Shown: positions 35,300-49,459, counted from the stretch's first letter. The stretch: 64,000 nucleotides of DNA from CADCWK01 sp035944555 (GCA_035944555.1 DASZAY010000022.1:101264-165263); one strand, 5' to 3'. The notes: generated by a model not told the origin, from the letters alone. Program-made: numbers and translations.

Positions 35300-36085
35300 A
35301 TGACCATTGTCCTTGTCCACGGCAACCCCGAAACCGCGTCGATCTGGGATCTGCTCATAGCCCGGCTCGCGGAGTCCGGTCAGACGGATGTGGTCCGCCT
35401 GTCCCCGCCCGGCTTCGGGGCGCCGGTCCCCGACAGCTTCGACGCCACGGTCACCGGCTACCGGGACTGGTTGATCGACGAACTTGAGCGGATCGGCCGG
35501 CCGGTCGACCTGGTCGGGCACGACTGGGGCGGCGGGCACACGGTGAACGTCGCGATGACGCGACCCGACCTGCTCCGGAGCTGGTGCTCTGACACGGTGG
35601 GTGTGCTGGACCCGGACTACGCCTGGCACCCCGCCGCCCGCGCCTGGCAATGGGAGGGACCGGGCGAGGTCGTGATCCGGAAAGCGATGACGGCGCGGCC
35701 CGGGCGCATCACTCATGCAGCACTCATGAGGCTCTTCCGGCTCCTGGGGGTGGATCCGACCGTGGCCAGGAAGGTCGCGCAGGGGTACGACCGGGAGATG
35801 GGCGCCTGCATCCTGCGGCTCTATCGCTCGGCCCGGCAGCCGGCAATGGCCCGGCTGGGAGCGAATCTCGAGGCCGCGGCGGCGCGACCGGGACTGGCAA
35901 TCCTCGCGACGAAGGATCACCTCGTCGGGTCGGACGAGCAGCGTCGGCGCTCGGCCGCCCGGGCCGGGGCGCGGGTCGAGGTCCTCGACGGTCTGGGCCA
36001 CTTCTGGATGGCCGAAGACGATGGTCGGCGCGCGGCTGACGCACTCGTCCGGTTCTGGGCCTCGCTCCCGTTCGATCCGTCCTGA
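35300..36085 (+). CDS. Alpha/beta hydrolase (haloalkane dehalogenase/epoxide hydrolase type)
   Basis: A 261-residue alpha/beta hydrolase. Oxyanion motif HGNPE (7-11), nucleophile elbow GHDWGG with Asp75, as in haloalkane dehalogenases, epoxide hydrolases and dehalogenase-like lactonases (esterases would carry Ser). The likely catalytic His is in 'DGLGHFWMAED' near the end. ATG 35300 follows GGGAGGAG; the frame 65 codons upstream is not family-like. The substrate is unknown. Confidence 0.82.
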   Translation: MTIVLVHGNPETASIWDLLIARLAESGQTDVVRLSPPGFGAPVPDSFDATVTGYRDWLIDELERIGRPVDLVGHDWGGGHTVNVAMTRPDLLRSWCSDTVGVLDPDYAWHPAARAWQWEGPGEVVIRKAMTARPGRITHAALMRLFRLLGVDPTVARKVAQGYDREMGACILRLYRSARQPAMARLGANLEAAAARPGLAILATKDHLVGSDEQRRRSAARAGARVEVLDGLGHFWMAEDDGRRAADALVRFWASLPFDPS

Positions 36086-36139
36086 GACTCCTCGCGCGTA
36101 CCCGACGGATGATCCGCAATCCATGATGGAGCGAATGAT

Positions 36140-36270
36140 CCGTAGCGATGGGGCTTGCCCCATCCTTGCCGGCGACCGCGCATGCGACCGGACTGTCGCA
36201 AGCCGAACTAGGTCGTCATGTCGCACCAAGCTTGCCCGGGGACAAGAGGGGGCAAGCCCCGTCGCTACGG
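36140..36270. repeat. MITE/REP-like inverted-repeat element
   Basis: Terminal arms at 36140-36161 (CCGTAGCGATGGGGCTTGCC plus CC) and 36249-36270 (its reverse complement with one mismatch, GGGGCAAGCCCCGTCGCTACGG split by the mismatch) are 22 nt long and 87 bp apart. Each arm also contains a smaller GGGGCTTGCCCC palindrome. The core has no ORF. This is how small non-autonomous elements look; only other copies in the genome would prove mobility. Confidence 0.6.
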
Positions 36271-36280
36271 TGAACACGAT

Positions 36281-36313
36281 AACGGCCGGCTCCTGTCATG
36301 GGAGTCGGCCGTT
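36281..36313. terminator. Hairpin terminator between the hydrolase and TetR genes
   Basis: AACGGCCGGCTCC (36281-36293), loop TGTCATG, GGAGTCGGCCGTT (36301-36313): a 13-bp stem with one G-T pair, then CTCCTTG. It lies past the stop of TetR (minus strand) and downstream of the hydrolase, so it may serve both. Confidence 0.7.
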
Positions 36314-36342
36314 CTCCTTGCTCTACCAGCTTTCTCTGCGGG

Positions 36343-36948
36343 TCAAGCGTCATCGCGTGGTGTACCCGGACCCGGTTCCGGAACGATTGCGCCGAGCCCG
36401 TGGATCATCAGATCGATCTGCCGGCGGGCCAGGCGTTCCCAGTCCCCCGTACCCGGGAGCGGACGGGAGAGCAATGAGGTGGCCAGGATCAGGTCCTCCG
36501 GGGTCAGGTCCCCGCGCAGTTCCCCGGCGGTCCGCCCCCGGTCGATCAGGGCACGGAGCACGACCCGGACTTCGGCCTGGACCTCCCGGGTCTCGGGCGT
36601 GAAGACCGGCGGGCCACCGTGGAGCGGGAGGACGAATCGCTCCCGGTCGCGGAGCGTCGCGAGGAAGAACTGGCGAACGCCTTCCAGCGCGGAACCCGGC
36701 CGGGACTCCGCTGCTCGCGCGTTGGCGAGGGCAAGCCCGAACGAGCGATGGACGAGCGCGCCCAGCAGATCCTCGCGCGTGGCGAAGTGGCGATAGACCG
36801 TTCCGACCCCCACGCCCGCACGCTCGGCGATCTGTGCCATCGGGACCGTTTCCCCGTCGCGGCGGACGAGTTCGACGGCGGCTTCCAGGATCCGCTCCCG
36901 GTTCCGGAGCGCATCCTGGCGCGGCTGGCGTGCGACGGGGTCCGACAT
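36343..36948 (-). CDS. TetR-family transcriptional repressor
   Basis: A 201-residue TetR regulator. HTH at about 15-60 ('ERILEAAVELVRRDG' and 'MAQIAERAGVGVGTVYRHFATREDLLGALV'), then a ligand-binding helical domain. It is divergent from the cupin gene at 37051; the 102-bp gap contains a perfect 22-bp palindrome (37007-37028), the obvious operator, so it probably represses the cupin and quinone-reductase genes and itself until an inducer binds. Confidence 0.88.
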   Translation of the reverse strand: MSDPVARQPRQDALRNRERILEAAVELVRRDGETVPMAQIAERAGVGVGTVYRHFATREDLLGALVHRSFGLALANARAAESRPGSALEGVRQFFLATLRDRERFVLPLHGGPPVFTPETREVQAEVRVVLRALIDRGRTAGELRGDLTPEDLILATSLLSRPLPGTGDWERLARRQIDLMIHGLGAIVPEPGPGTPRDDA

Positions 36949-37006
36949 GCGAGCAACTTCTCACGATGGCTTGCGGAGCAGCCCCGGGCAGGAGTATCGT
37001 GCACCT

Positions 37007-37028
37007 AAACGGACGAATTCGTCCGTTT
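37007..37028. promoter_or_regulatory. Perfect TetR-type operator
   Basis: Half-sites AAACGGACGAA and TTCGTCCGTTT join into a perfect 22-bp palindrome, 58 bp from the TetR start and 22 bp from the cupin start. The GGACGnnnnCGTCC core is a known TetR-family operator shape. Confidence 0.8.
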
Positions 37029-37050
37029 GATTCCGCTCCAAGGAGGACGA

Positions 37051-37605
37051 GTGGACAACGTGGCAATTGACACTGGCACCAACCTTCCCGAAGACGACCC
37101 CGGGCGTGGACTGGTGATCGCTCGTCCCGACGATCCTACCCTAGTCCACCTGGCGGTCGTAGGCGACACGTACACCGTCCTGATCTCCGGCGAGCAGACC
37201 GCTGGCCGGTTCGCGATGATCGACATGCTGATCCCGCCGGGCGGCGGGCCACCGCCCCACCGCCATGACTTCGAGGAGTGCTTCCGGGTCCTCGAAGGGT
37301 CGGTGGAGGTCCGGCTGCGCGATCTCCCGCCCGTGCAGCTCCAGGAGGGCGAGTCAGCCAACATCCCCGCCAACGCTCCCCACTCCTTCCGTAACCCGGC
37401 GCAGGTGCCAGCTCGCCTGCTCTGCACCGTCGCCCCCGCCGGCCTCGAGCGGTTCTTCGCCGAGTTCGGCGACCCCGTCCCCACCCGCACCTCCCCGGCA
37501 CCGATGCTCAGCAATGCCGAGCGGCAGGAGCGGCTGCAACGAGCCACGGCCAAGGCACCGGCGTACGGCTTCGAGATCCTGCCGCCTCCGGCGGAGCACG
37601 CGTAA
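37051..37605 (+). CDS. Cupin-domain protein
   Basis: A 184-residue single-cupin protein. Metal-site motif 1 is 'GGGPPPHRHDFEECFRVLEGSVEV' (H-x-H then E) and motif 2 is 'IPANAPHSFRN'. Such proteins are dioxygenases, isomerases or binding proteins. AGGAGG at 37041-37046 leads to GTG 37051. It is followed 58 bp later by the quinone reductase, probably in one operon controlled by TetR through the palindrome at 37007. Confidence 0.82.
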   Translation: MDNVAIDTGTNLPEDDPGRGLVIARPDDPTLVHLAVVGDTYTVLISGEQTAGRFAMIDMLIPPGGGPPPHRHDFEECFRVLEGSVEVRLRDLPPVQLQEGESANIPANAPHSFRNPAQVPARLLCTVAPAGLERFFAEFGDPVPTRTSPAPMLSNAERQERLQRATAKAPAYGFEILPPPAEHA

Positions 37606-37663
37606 CCGGCCGGCACACGATCACGCCTCATACGGACTCCCAGCATCAGAGAAGAGAGATCCA

Positions 37664-38602
37664 GTGAAAGCTGTTCGCTTCCATGAGTTCGGCGACGCGG
37701 ACGTCCTGAGGTACGAGGACGTCGACCTCCCGGTGCCGGCAGCCGGTGAGGTCCGGATCCGCGTCGCCGCGACCTCGTTCAACCCCGTCGACGACGGCAT
37801 CCGTGGCGGCTACCTCAAGGGACCCTTCCCGGTGGCACTGCCGCACACCCCGGGCATCGATGTCGCCGGGACGATCGACGCGCTGGGCGAAGGCGTGGAA
37901 GCGGTCAGGGTCGGCGAGCAGGTCGTCGGGTTCCTGCCGATCGTCGCCGACGGGGCGGCCGCGGAGTACGTCATCGCACCCGCTGACATCCTGGCTCCGG
38001 CACCCACGACCATCCCGCTGGCCGACGCCGCCGCCATGCCGATGGTTGGCCTCACCGCCTGGCAGGCGCTCTTCGATGACGCCGGTCTGGAACCGGGACA
38101 ACGCGTGCTGATCAACGGCGCCGGAGGTGCCGTCGGAGGCTACGCCGTGCAGCTGGCCAAGCGGGCAGGTGCGTACGTGATCGCGACGGCGAGCCCGCTC
38201 AGCCGAGAACGCGTCCAGGCCGGGGGCGCGGACGAGGTGATCGATCACACCACCAGCGAAGTGACGGTGGCCGAGCCCGTCGACGTCCTGCTCAACCTGG
38301 CGCGGATCACGCCCGAGCAGGTCACCGCACTGGTTGCCCTCGTGCGCCCGGGCGGGGTCGTGGTGAACACGGTGCCGACGATCCAGATTCCCGTCGATGA
38401 CGCGCGTGGCGTAAGGGTGGTCGGGGTCTTTGTCCGTAGCGACGCGGGGCAGTTGTCGAATCTGGTGGCGATGGTGGATCGCGGCGAGCTCCGCGTCGAC
38501 GTCGCCGAGCGGGTGGCCCTGGCCGATCTGCCGGCCCTCCATGCCCGGGCAGCGACTGGCGCGCTGCCGGGCAAGATCGTCGTCGTCCCGGCCACCGCCT
38601 GA
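37664..38602 (+). CDS. NADP-dependent quinone oxidoreductase-like alcohol dehydrogenase (MDR family)
   Basis: A 312-residue zinc-independent medium-chain dehydrogenase/quinone reductase-like protein. 'KAVRFHEFGDADVLRYEDVDLPVP' and 'PHTPGIDVAGTIDALGEGV' are standard, and 'LINGAGGAVGGYAVQLAKRAGAYVI' is the NAD(P)-binding Rossmann motif. No zinc cysteines are seen. I start at GTG 37664 with GAGAGAT upstream. It ends before a 19-bp hairpin at 38675. Confidence 0.85.
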   Translation: MKAVRFHEFGDADVLRYEDVDLPVPAAGEVRIRVAATSFNPVDDGIRGGYLKGPFPVALPHTPGIDVAGTIDALGEGVEAVRVGEQVVGFLPIVADGAAAEYVIAPADILAPAPTTIPLADAAAMPMVGLTAWQALFDDAGLEPGQRVLINGAGGAVGGYAVQLAKRAGAYVIATASPLSRERVQAGGADEVIDHTTSEVTVAEPVDVLLNLARITPEQVTALVALVRPGGVVVNTVPTIQIPVDDARGVRVVGVFVRSDAGQLSNLVAMVDRGELRVDVAERVALADLPALHARAATGALPGKIVVVPATA

Positions 38603-38674
38603 CGACCACATCCAGCCTGCGCAACGCCGACGCTGCATACGCCGCTCCGGTTCTGCCACCCGTGCGCGGGAATC

Positions 38675-38715
38675 GAAAGCCCCCTGATCGCGTCGCGCGA
38701 TCAGGGGGCTTTCGT
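38675..38715. terminator. Very strong bidirectional terminator
   Basis: CGAAAGCCCCCTGATCGCG (38675-38693), loop TCG, and its perfect complement (38697-38715), a 19-bp stem ending in CTTTCG on both sides. It separates the quinone-reductase operon from the convergent gltB. Confidence 0.85.
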
Positions 38716-38782
38716 CTGGCTGGTTCCCGGGAGCAGCCTCAGGAACAGCATCAGTAGCCAAGATCGGCGGATCGACGCCAGG

Positions 38783-43648
<4,866 letters not shown>

Positions 43649-44333
43649 GGGAGCCTCCTGTGAGCGACACGGAACGGGCGGGCCAACGAAGCGATGTGGC
43701 GATGACGGGCTCGGGATGACGCGGCGTTGGGACGCAGAGCACAACCCGAGCGGGTCGTGTGGCCCGGCTGCGTCCTACAGGACCCGCCGGGGAGCCATCA
43801 GACGGGACGGGGGCGGTACGCTGGGACCGTCTTGACGGCGACGACCGAGCCAAAAACGGGGCTCGGTCGCGAACATGCCGGTTGTTTGACCAGACATGAC
43901 CAGGATTCTAGCGATTGGGTTCGGCGGCGGGTACGTACGACGGATAACGAATCGTCGCGGGCGCTTTGGGCTCACTGCCCATTCGCCGACCCTCCGCGAC
44001 AGCCATGTGCACGACGCACCACACCAGGAGATCTGTCCGGGAGGGTCGCGTCGCTTGAGGAGTCAATGCTGGCCAGATGACGCATTCGGTGGGCGATCTG
44101 GCCACAAAGCGGCGGGATTCCGCTCTCCCGCGTCCGGTTTCCGACCGAACGTTCGACCGGCGCCTGTCACCCTGCGGGTGCCTTGACCGTCTTGTCAGTT
44201 GTATCCCTTGGCCCGACACCCTACGATACGCACCACCAAGGCGAGTTCCGTTTATGTGCTGCGCCCAAAGCGGTGATGGTACCGGGCACGGGTCCCGGAT
44301 AACCGGTGATGCTCGGTCGGAGGACACGGCAGC
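43649..44333 (-). promoter_or_regulatory. 685-bp divergent gap between gltB and glnA with hairpin at 43842-43869
   Basis: The promoters of gltB (minus) and glnA (plus) must lie here. CGACCGAGCC (43842-43851) and GGCTCGGTCG (43860-43869) form a 10-bp stem with an 8-nt loop about 195 bp upstream of the gltB start, which could be a leader structure or terminator. I cannot name a riboswitch or nitrogen-regulator site, and no open frame here looks coding. Confidence 0.45.
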
Positions 44334-45710
44334 GTGGTGGACGAACTTCTCATTGCCCATAACGACATCGACGATCCCATTGACCGGCTGACCCTGGCCG
44401 GTGCGCAGGTCGTCGACCTGCTGTTCAGCGACATCACCGGCGGGATCAAGTCCCTGACCATCCCGGTCTCGCTGCTCGGCGACGCCATGCGTCAGGGTTA
44501 CCGGTTCGACGGCTCGGCACTGACCGGCGGCGACCGGCGGGCCGAACTGGACCTGTTCCTGGTCCCGGATGCCGAGACGCTCGTCCTCATCCCGCCTGGG
44601 CTGTTCGGCGAGGGTAGCTCCACGCGTGGCCGGCTGTACTGCTCGGTCCGCCGGGCCGATGGTCAGCCCTTCCCCGGCGACCCACGCTCCGCGCTGGAGC
44701 GGATGCTGGTCCGGGCGGCGGCCGAGGGCTACGACTACCGCGTCGGCCTCGAGATCGAGTACTACCTGGTCCGCACCGACGGCGAGACGATCGAGCAGGC
44801 CATCACGCGCCGGCCGACCCATCGGACGTCCTCGGCCGGCGGCTACTTCGGCGTCGGCGAGGACCTGATCACCGCGACTCGGGACGAGATCGTCGCCACA
44901 CTGCAGCGGCTCGGCGTCGGCGTCGGCGGCGCGCACCACGAGACCGGCCCCAATCAGGAGGAACTCGATCTCCTGCCCGCCGGCGGCATCCGCATGGCCG
45001 ACCAGATCATGACGGTCCGCCAAGTGATCCGGTCGGTCGCCAACCGCTACGGGTTTCAGGCGACGTTCATGCCCAAGCCGTTCGTCGACGCGGCCGGCTC
45101 AGGCATGCACCTGTTCCAGCAGGTGGCCTCCTACCCCGACGGCGGCGACGCGCTGCGCGACGACGATGACACCGACGACCTGTCCCGGATCGCCCGCTAT
45201 CTCATCGCTGGCCAGCTGGCTCACGCGCCGGGGATGGCGGCGATCGTCAACCCGACCGTCAACTCGTACAAGCGACTGGCCGCCGGCCACCGAGCTCCAC
45301 GCCATGTCCGGTGGGCCCGGGTCGGGCAGTCGTCGCTGATCCGCGTGCCCAACGGGATCGCCGGCCAGCCGCTCCAGCTGGAGCTCCGGTCGCCGGACGC
45401 GATGGCTAACCCGTACCTGGCGCTGGCCGTCGCGATCGGTTGCGGGCTGGACGGGATCGCCCACGGCGAGGAGCCGCCGTACCCCCTTGACGAGAGCCTG
45501 GTCGCCTACGATGACGCCGAGCTGGAGCGGATGGGGACGCAGAAGCTGCCGATGTCGCTCGGCGACGCCCTCTCGGCGCTGGCCGAGGATGAGGTCATCC
45601 GGGACGCGCTCGGTGACTACATCTTCGAGCAGCTGCTGTCGGTCAAGCGGGCGGAATGGGATGACTACCGCCAGGACGTGAGCCCGTGGGAACACGCACG
45701 CTACCTCTAG
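44334..45710 (+). CDS. glnA: Glutamine synthetase, type I (GSI-alpha-like)
   Basis: A 458-residue glutamine synthetase. Motifs: 'FDGSALTGGDRRAELDLFLVPD' (latch strand), 'GLEIEYYLV' (metal Glu), 'GVGGAHHETGPNQEELDLLP', 'KPFVDAAGSGMHLFQQV' and 'NPTVNSYKRL'. I see no adenylylation Tyr motif (NLYDLPPEE), so it belongs to the non-adenylylated GSI-alpha kind. The start is GTG 44334 with GGAGG at 44319. It stands back-to-back with gltB and 23 bp before a PucR regulator, making a GS-GOGAT cluster for ammonium assimilation. Confidence 0.9.
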   Translation: MVDELLIAHNDIDDPIDRLTLAGAQVVDLLFSDITGGIKSLTIPVSLLGDAMRQGYRFDGSALTGGDRRAELDLFLVPDAETLVLIPPGLFGEGSSTRGRLYCSVRRADGQPFPGDPRSALERMLVRAAAEGYDYRVGLEIEYYLVRTDGETIEQAITRRPTHRTSSAGGYFGVGEDLITATRDEIVATLQRLGVGVGGAHHETGPNQEELDLLPAGGIRMADQIMTVRQVIRSVANRYGFQATFMPKPFVDAAGSGMHLFQQVASYPDGGDALRDDDDTDDLSRIARYLIAGQLAHAPGMAAIVNPTVNSYKRLAAGHRAPRHVRWARVGQSSLIRVPNGIAGQPLQLELRSPDAMANPYLALAVAIGCGLDGIAHGEEPPYPLDESLVAYDDAELERMGTQKLPMSLGDALSALAEDEVIRDALGDYIFEQLLSVKRAEWDDYRQDVSPWEHARYL

Positions 45711-45733
45711 TACACGCGCCGGAGGGACGAGCG

Positions 45734-47437
45734 ATGTCCGGGGTTATCACGGTCCGGGATCTGATCGGGGTGGCGCTTCCACCCGGCACCGTCGTGGTCG
45801 CCGGGGCGTCCGGGCTGGACCGCGAGGTGACGTGGGCGACCCGTATCCGTCCGACCCCGCCCGCCTTCGGCCATCTCAGCCGAGGCGAACTGGTTCTGCT
45901 GCCCGAGAACCTGCTCAGCCTGCTGGACGAGCGCCTGACGCTGGCCGCGGCGATCCGGCAGCTGGCCAGCTTCGGCGTGGCCGGGATCGCCCACGTCGGC
46001 GCGGTCGACGCGGCCGCGTCCGTCGTGGCCGACGAGACCAGCACGCCCCTGCTCCAGTTGCCCGACCATACCGACCTCGGACCGCTGGAGCGCGAGACGG
46101 CCCGCTACGTCACCGAGCGCCGCCGGGTGGTCAACCGGCGCGGGCAGGAGATCTCCCGCCGCCTGATGGAGCTGGCCATCGCCGGTGAGCCGCTGGCGAC
46201 GGTCGTCCGTGGCCTGTCCGGGCTGGCAGGCCACCCCGTGGCACTCGAAGGTCGCGACGGTCGCCTGCTCACCTACCAGACCACAACCGAGACGGCTGGC
46301 GGGACGGTCCCGGCGCTGGCGCACATCGAAGCCGCGCTGGCAACGTCGTGGCCCAGCGTCGCGACCTGGCTGCGATCGACCGGCACCTCGTCGCCCATCG
46401 AGCCGCCCTCGCAGGTCGTGCCGATCGACGGACAGTGGGAGCGCGTCGTCGCCCCGGTCATCGGGCGGGACGGATTGCTCGGTTCCGTCTCGCTGATCAT
46501 CCCGATCGCCCAGGTCTCGCCTGAGGACAACGTCCTCGCCTCCCACGGCGCGGCGGCCTGCGCGGTCGTGCTGGCACGGGAGCAGGCGGCGGCCAGCGTT
46601 CGGCGCGAGGTCGAGCTCAACGTGCTCGATGAGGTGCTGGACGGCGCTCTCCGGTCCGAGGTCTCGCTGCTCCAGCAGGCGCGGCGGCTGGGTCACGACC
46701 TCGAAGGTCCGCACATCGCCCTGATCGCGCGGACCGACCGGACCGGGGCCGCGGCCAACGCCGTGTCCCGCAATCGCGAGGGGCGCTGGAGCGTACTGGA
46801 CGAGACGCTCGTTCGCATCGCCGGCACGGGCGGACCGCGTGGCAGCCGCCCGCTCTGGCGGGTCCGGAACAACGCCGCCGAGATCCTCTGGCCGGTCGGA
46901 GACCACGACGACCTCAACGAGGTCGCACGGACGATCCGCGACGAGCTACAGGCGGCGATCGACACGCTCAACGGGCCGAGCGCGCCGGAGACGGTCTCGA
47001 TCGGGTTCGGCCAGCGCGAGAGCGGGATCGCCGGCATCCGTCGCTCCCACCAGGAGGCGCGGCAGGCACTGACGCTGGGCCGCCGGCTGAACGGCCCGGG
47101 CCAGACCACCTCGTTCCAGGACCTCGGCGTCTACCGGATCATCTACGCTGCCGAGGGGCTACCGGAGATCGCCGAGTTCCATGACGAGACCCTTCACTCC
47201 CTGCTGGCGTACGACCAGCAGCACGGGGCCGACCTAATCCGGACGCTGCAGGCCTTCTTCCGGGCCAACTGCTCACCGAAGGAAGCCGCATCGCTGCTGA
47301 CCGTCCACCGCAACACGGTTCTCTACCGATTGGACCGCATCGGCGAGATCACCGGCATGGACCTGGATGACTCCGATGTCCGGCTCCGGCTCCAGCTCGC
47401 CCTGCGGATCCACACGGCGTTGTACAGCGATGAGTAG
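45734..47437 (+). CDS. PucR-family transcriptional regulator
   Basis: A 567-residue regulator. N-terminal PucR-type domain (about 1-125, 'VRDLIGVALPPGTVVVAGASGLDREVTWATRIRP'), a middle GGDEF-like/sensor segment, and a C-terminal PucR HTH ('YDQQHGADLIRTLQAFFRANCSPKEAASLLTVHRNTVLYRLDRIGEITGM', about 505-555). PucR proteins control purine or nitrogen use. ATG 45734 follows GGAGGG and lies 23 bp after glnA, so it is probably cotranscribed and may control the cluster. Confidence 0.87.
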   Translation: MSGVITVRDLIGVALPPGTVVVAGASGLDREVTWATRIRPTPPAFGHLSRGELVLLPENLLSLLDERLTLAAAIRQLASFGVAGIAHVGAVDAAASVVADETSTPLLQLPDHTDLGPLERETARYVTERRRVVNRRGQEISRRLMELAIAGEPLATVVRGLSGLAGHPVALEGRDGRLLTYQTTTETAGGTVPALAHIEAALATSWPSVATWLRSTGTSSPIEPPSQVVPIDGQWERVVAPVIGRDGLLGSVSLIIPIAQVSPEDNVLASHGAAACAVVLAREQAAASVRREVELNVLDEVLDGALRSEVSLLQQARRLGHDLEGPHIALIARTDRTGAAANAVSRNREGRWSVLDETLVRIAGTGGPRGSRPLWRVRNNAAEILWPVGDHDDLNEVARTIRDELQAAIDTLNGPSAPETVSIGFGQRESGIAGIRRSHQEARQALTLGRRLNGPGQTTSFQDLGVYRIIYAAEGLPEIAEFHDETLHSLLAYDQQHGADLIRTLQAFFRANCSPKEAASLLTVHRNTVLYRLDRIGEITGMDLDDSDVRLRLQLALRIHTALYSDE

Positions 47438-47643
47438 CTCGTCCTCAGGTTCCCGCGTTACAAGGAAACCTCCCTGCAGGCCCAGGGATTGACCGGCCAA
47501 GCATGCCGCTGTGCAAGAAGTAGAGAGTCTGTCAAGGCTCCCGGCCGCGCAGCGGCATGATCGCAAGGCGATCACGGGTGTCGGTCAGTGCGCTGCTGGC
47601 CTGACGCACAGGTCCGAGCGGAGCGTCCGCCTCGCATGCGATC

Positions 47644-48228
47644 TCAAGCCAACCCATCCTCTTCGAGGATCTGGCGGCGGACATCCGGGTGCTCGGCGTA
47701 GCGCTTGTTGCCGATCCCGAGGACATAGAGCAGCAGCGTCGCCAAGATCGCCGGACCGATCGCGATCAGGAGCGCCCGGACGAGGTCGCCGCGATCGTCC
47801 GCCGGCCCGCCAAGGATCACCGCCGCCAGCACCAGGGTGGCCAGCGTCAGGATGATCAGCGTCCCGATCAGGAATGTCGCCGCACTGACCGGGCGGGCGG
47901 GCAAGCCGTGTTCCCGGCGAACCCGGGCGACGTACCGGGTGATGTGGACGGAACCGAACCACTGGCGACCAACGGCAGCGACCGCGACGGCCATCGCGGT
48001 GATGAAGACGATCTCGTTGAGCGGTGCGCCGATGATCAGCCGGACCAGTGCCGTCACCGCCCCGGCCAAGACCAGGATTACCAGCCCACCGGCGAGAAAG
48101 TACCGGGCGCTCTCCGGACGCGTCGCCCAGCGCCGACGCTGCCGCTCGCGCTCCAGCGCCGGGTCGGCCAGCGCCTCGCGCATGATCTCGCGCTGCTCCC
48201 GGAACTTCTCGCGCTGTCGCCGCTTCAT
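47644..48228 (-). CDS. Membrane protein of unknown function, 4 TM segments
   Basis: A 194-residue protein with a very basic/charged N-terminus (MKRRQREKFREQREIMREAL), then four hydrophobic segments at about residues 42-63, 71-87, 116-141 and 152-168, and a charged tail 'YAEHPDVRRQILEEDGLA'. No family is recognised. I use ATG 48228 or GTG 48234 with equal doubt; neither has a clear ribosome site. The 206 bp between it and the PucR gene hold no gene that I can support. Confidence 0.6.
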   Translation of the reverse strand: MKRRQREKFREQREIMREALADPALERERQRRRWATRPESARYFLAGGLVILVLAGAVTALVRLIIGAPLNEIVFITAMAVAVAAVGRQWFGSVHITRYVARVRREHGLPARPVSAATFLIGTLIILTLATLVLAAVILGGPADDRGDLVRALLIAIGPAILATLLLYVLGIGNKRYAEHPDVRRQILEEDGLA

Positions 48229-48418
48229 GAACACGTCTGGCGTCCCGTCATCGCTTGCCGGGCGTTCCCGGTCCGTCGCTCAGTCACTCACCATTGACTC
48301 ACCCGATGATAAACCGCAGCCCAGGCTTGCTCACCTCGAAACGGGAACCCCGCCCCGGTCGTCATGTCTGTAGAAGATGCGGGATCGGCCCGCACCCCGC
48401 CACAGGACAGGACCACCC

Positions 48419-49459
48419 ATGCAACCACGACAGACGATCCGCCGCCGGAGCGTCATCCGGGCGCTCGCGCTCGGGGGCGCCGCCCTCATCGGAGGAGCCG
48501 CGCCCCTCCGTGCCAGCGCGGCCCGGCAGGACCAGTCGACCTTGTCGCTTCCCGGGATCGGGCTGCCAGTCGCAGCGTGGGAGGAACGCTACGGTCCCGG
48601 CGAGGAGATCGACCCGCTTCGCCAGATCTACCGCTATGACCACCCGGATCACCGCGGCGCGGCGCTGTACGCCACGGTCGTCGACGACCTCGTCACCCAC
48701 GTCGAGATCGACTACACCGGGACGTCCGCCGGTGTCCTCGGAGAGGAGGACGCGGCTGGCGCGATCGCCGACCTGCTGCCCCATGACGCCAGCTCCGCGG
48801 CCAGCTACCTCGCCGCCGGCACCAGCGTCGGAAGGACCGTCCATGCCTGGCAACGATTCACCAGCGAGGCGCTGGCCCGGGCCACCGGCGGCGACGGGAC
48901 CGCACTCCTGGGATACCAGATGGGTGCCCCGGCCAGCAGCCCGACGCAGGACCGATCAGTGATCCGGTCGACCCTGACGATGGGCATCGCCTCGGAGCAG
49001 GACGTCACCGGCTGGGCAACGCCGGGCGGGTTCGGCATGTCGCTGGATGAGGTCTCCCGCTTCTGGGGACCCGGCGAGGCCGGACAGAGCGGCTGGGTCT
49101 ACGCCGGGCTGGCGGTCGATGGCGGCGACATCCTTGCCGGCACGACCAGCGTCGACGGCGAACCCGTGATCACCAGCGCCCGCGTGTTCTGGGGCATGAA
49201 TCTGCTCACCGACGGGACCGACGGCTCCAGTGCGACCAACCAGTTGCGCGGCATGCTGCCGTACGACGCGGTCCGGACCGGGATCTTTCCCCTGCCGCCG
49301 ACGCCGGATGGTCCGCTCGGGCTGATCTGCGAGCACTGGCAATGCGATTCGCTCGGCGAGCGCCTCGGCGGTCCGGACACCATCCTGTCCGTGACCTGGT
49401 ATCACGGCGACGCCGAAACGATCGTCCCACGACTGGACATCATGGCCGAAGAAAGCTGA
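48419..49459 (+). CDS. Exported protein of unknown function (Tat-like signal)
   Basis: A 346-residue protein with a Tat-like signal: MQPRQTIRRRSVIRALALGG, with Arg-Arg-Arg-Ser-Val-Ile ahead of the hydrophobic stretch, then 'GGAAPLRASAA' as a cleavage zone. The mature part is largely beta-type with repeated 'DEVSRFWGPGEAGQSGWVYAGLAVDGGD'-like motifs and no family I can name. ATG 48419 follows AGGACAGG; a frame start at 48377 is less likely. It is convergent with the LacI gene at 49481. Confidence 0.6.
   Translation: MQPRQTIRRRSVIRALALGGAALIGGAAPLRASAARQDQSTLSLPGIGLPVAAWEERYGPGEEIDPLRQIYRYDHPDHRGAALYATVVDDLVTHVEIDYTGTSAGVLGEEDAAGAIADLLPHDASSAASYLAAGTSVGRTVHAWQRFTSEALARATGGDGTALLGYQMGAPASSPTQDRSVIRSTLTMGIASEQDVTGWATPGGFGMSLDEVSRFWGPGEAGQSGWVYAGLAVDGGDILAGTTSVDGEPVITSARVFWGMNLLTDGTDGSSATNQLRGMLPYDAVRTGIFPLPPTPDGPLGLICEHWQCDSLGERLGGPDTILSVTWYHGDAETIVPRLDIMAEES

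Noticed and set aside
33998..36277. A 759-codon open frame on the minus strand across the PadR-ABC and hydrolase genes
   Set aside because: It is antisense to genes with clear motifs, rich in Arg/Pro/His and without domains. In GC-rich DNA the opposite frame often stays open by codon bias.
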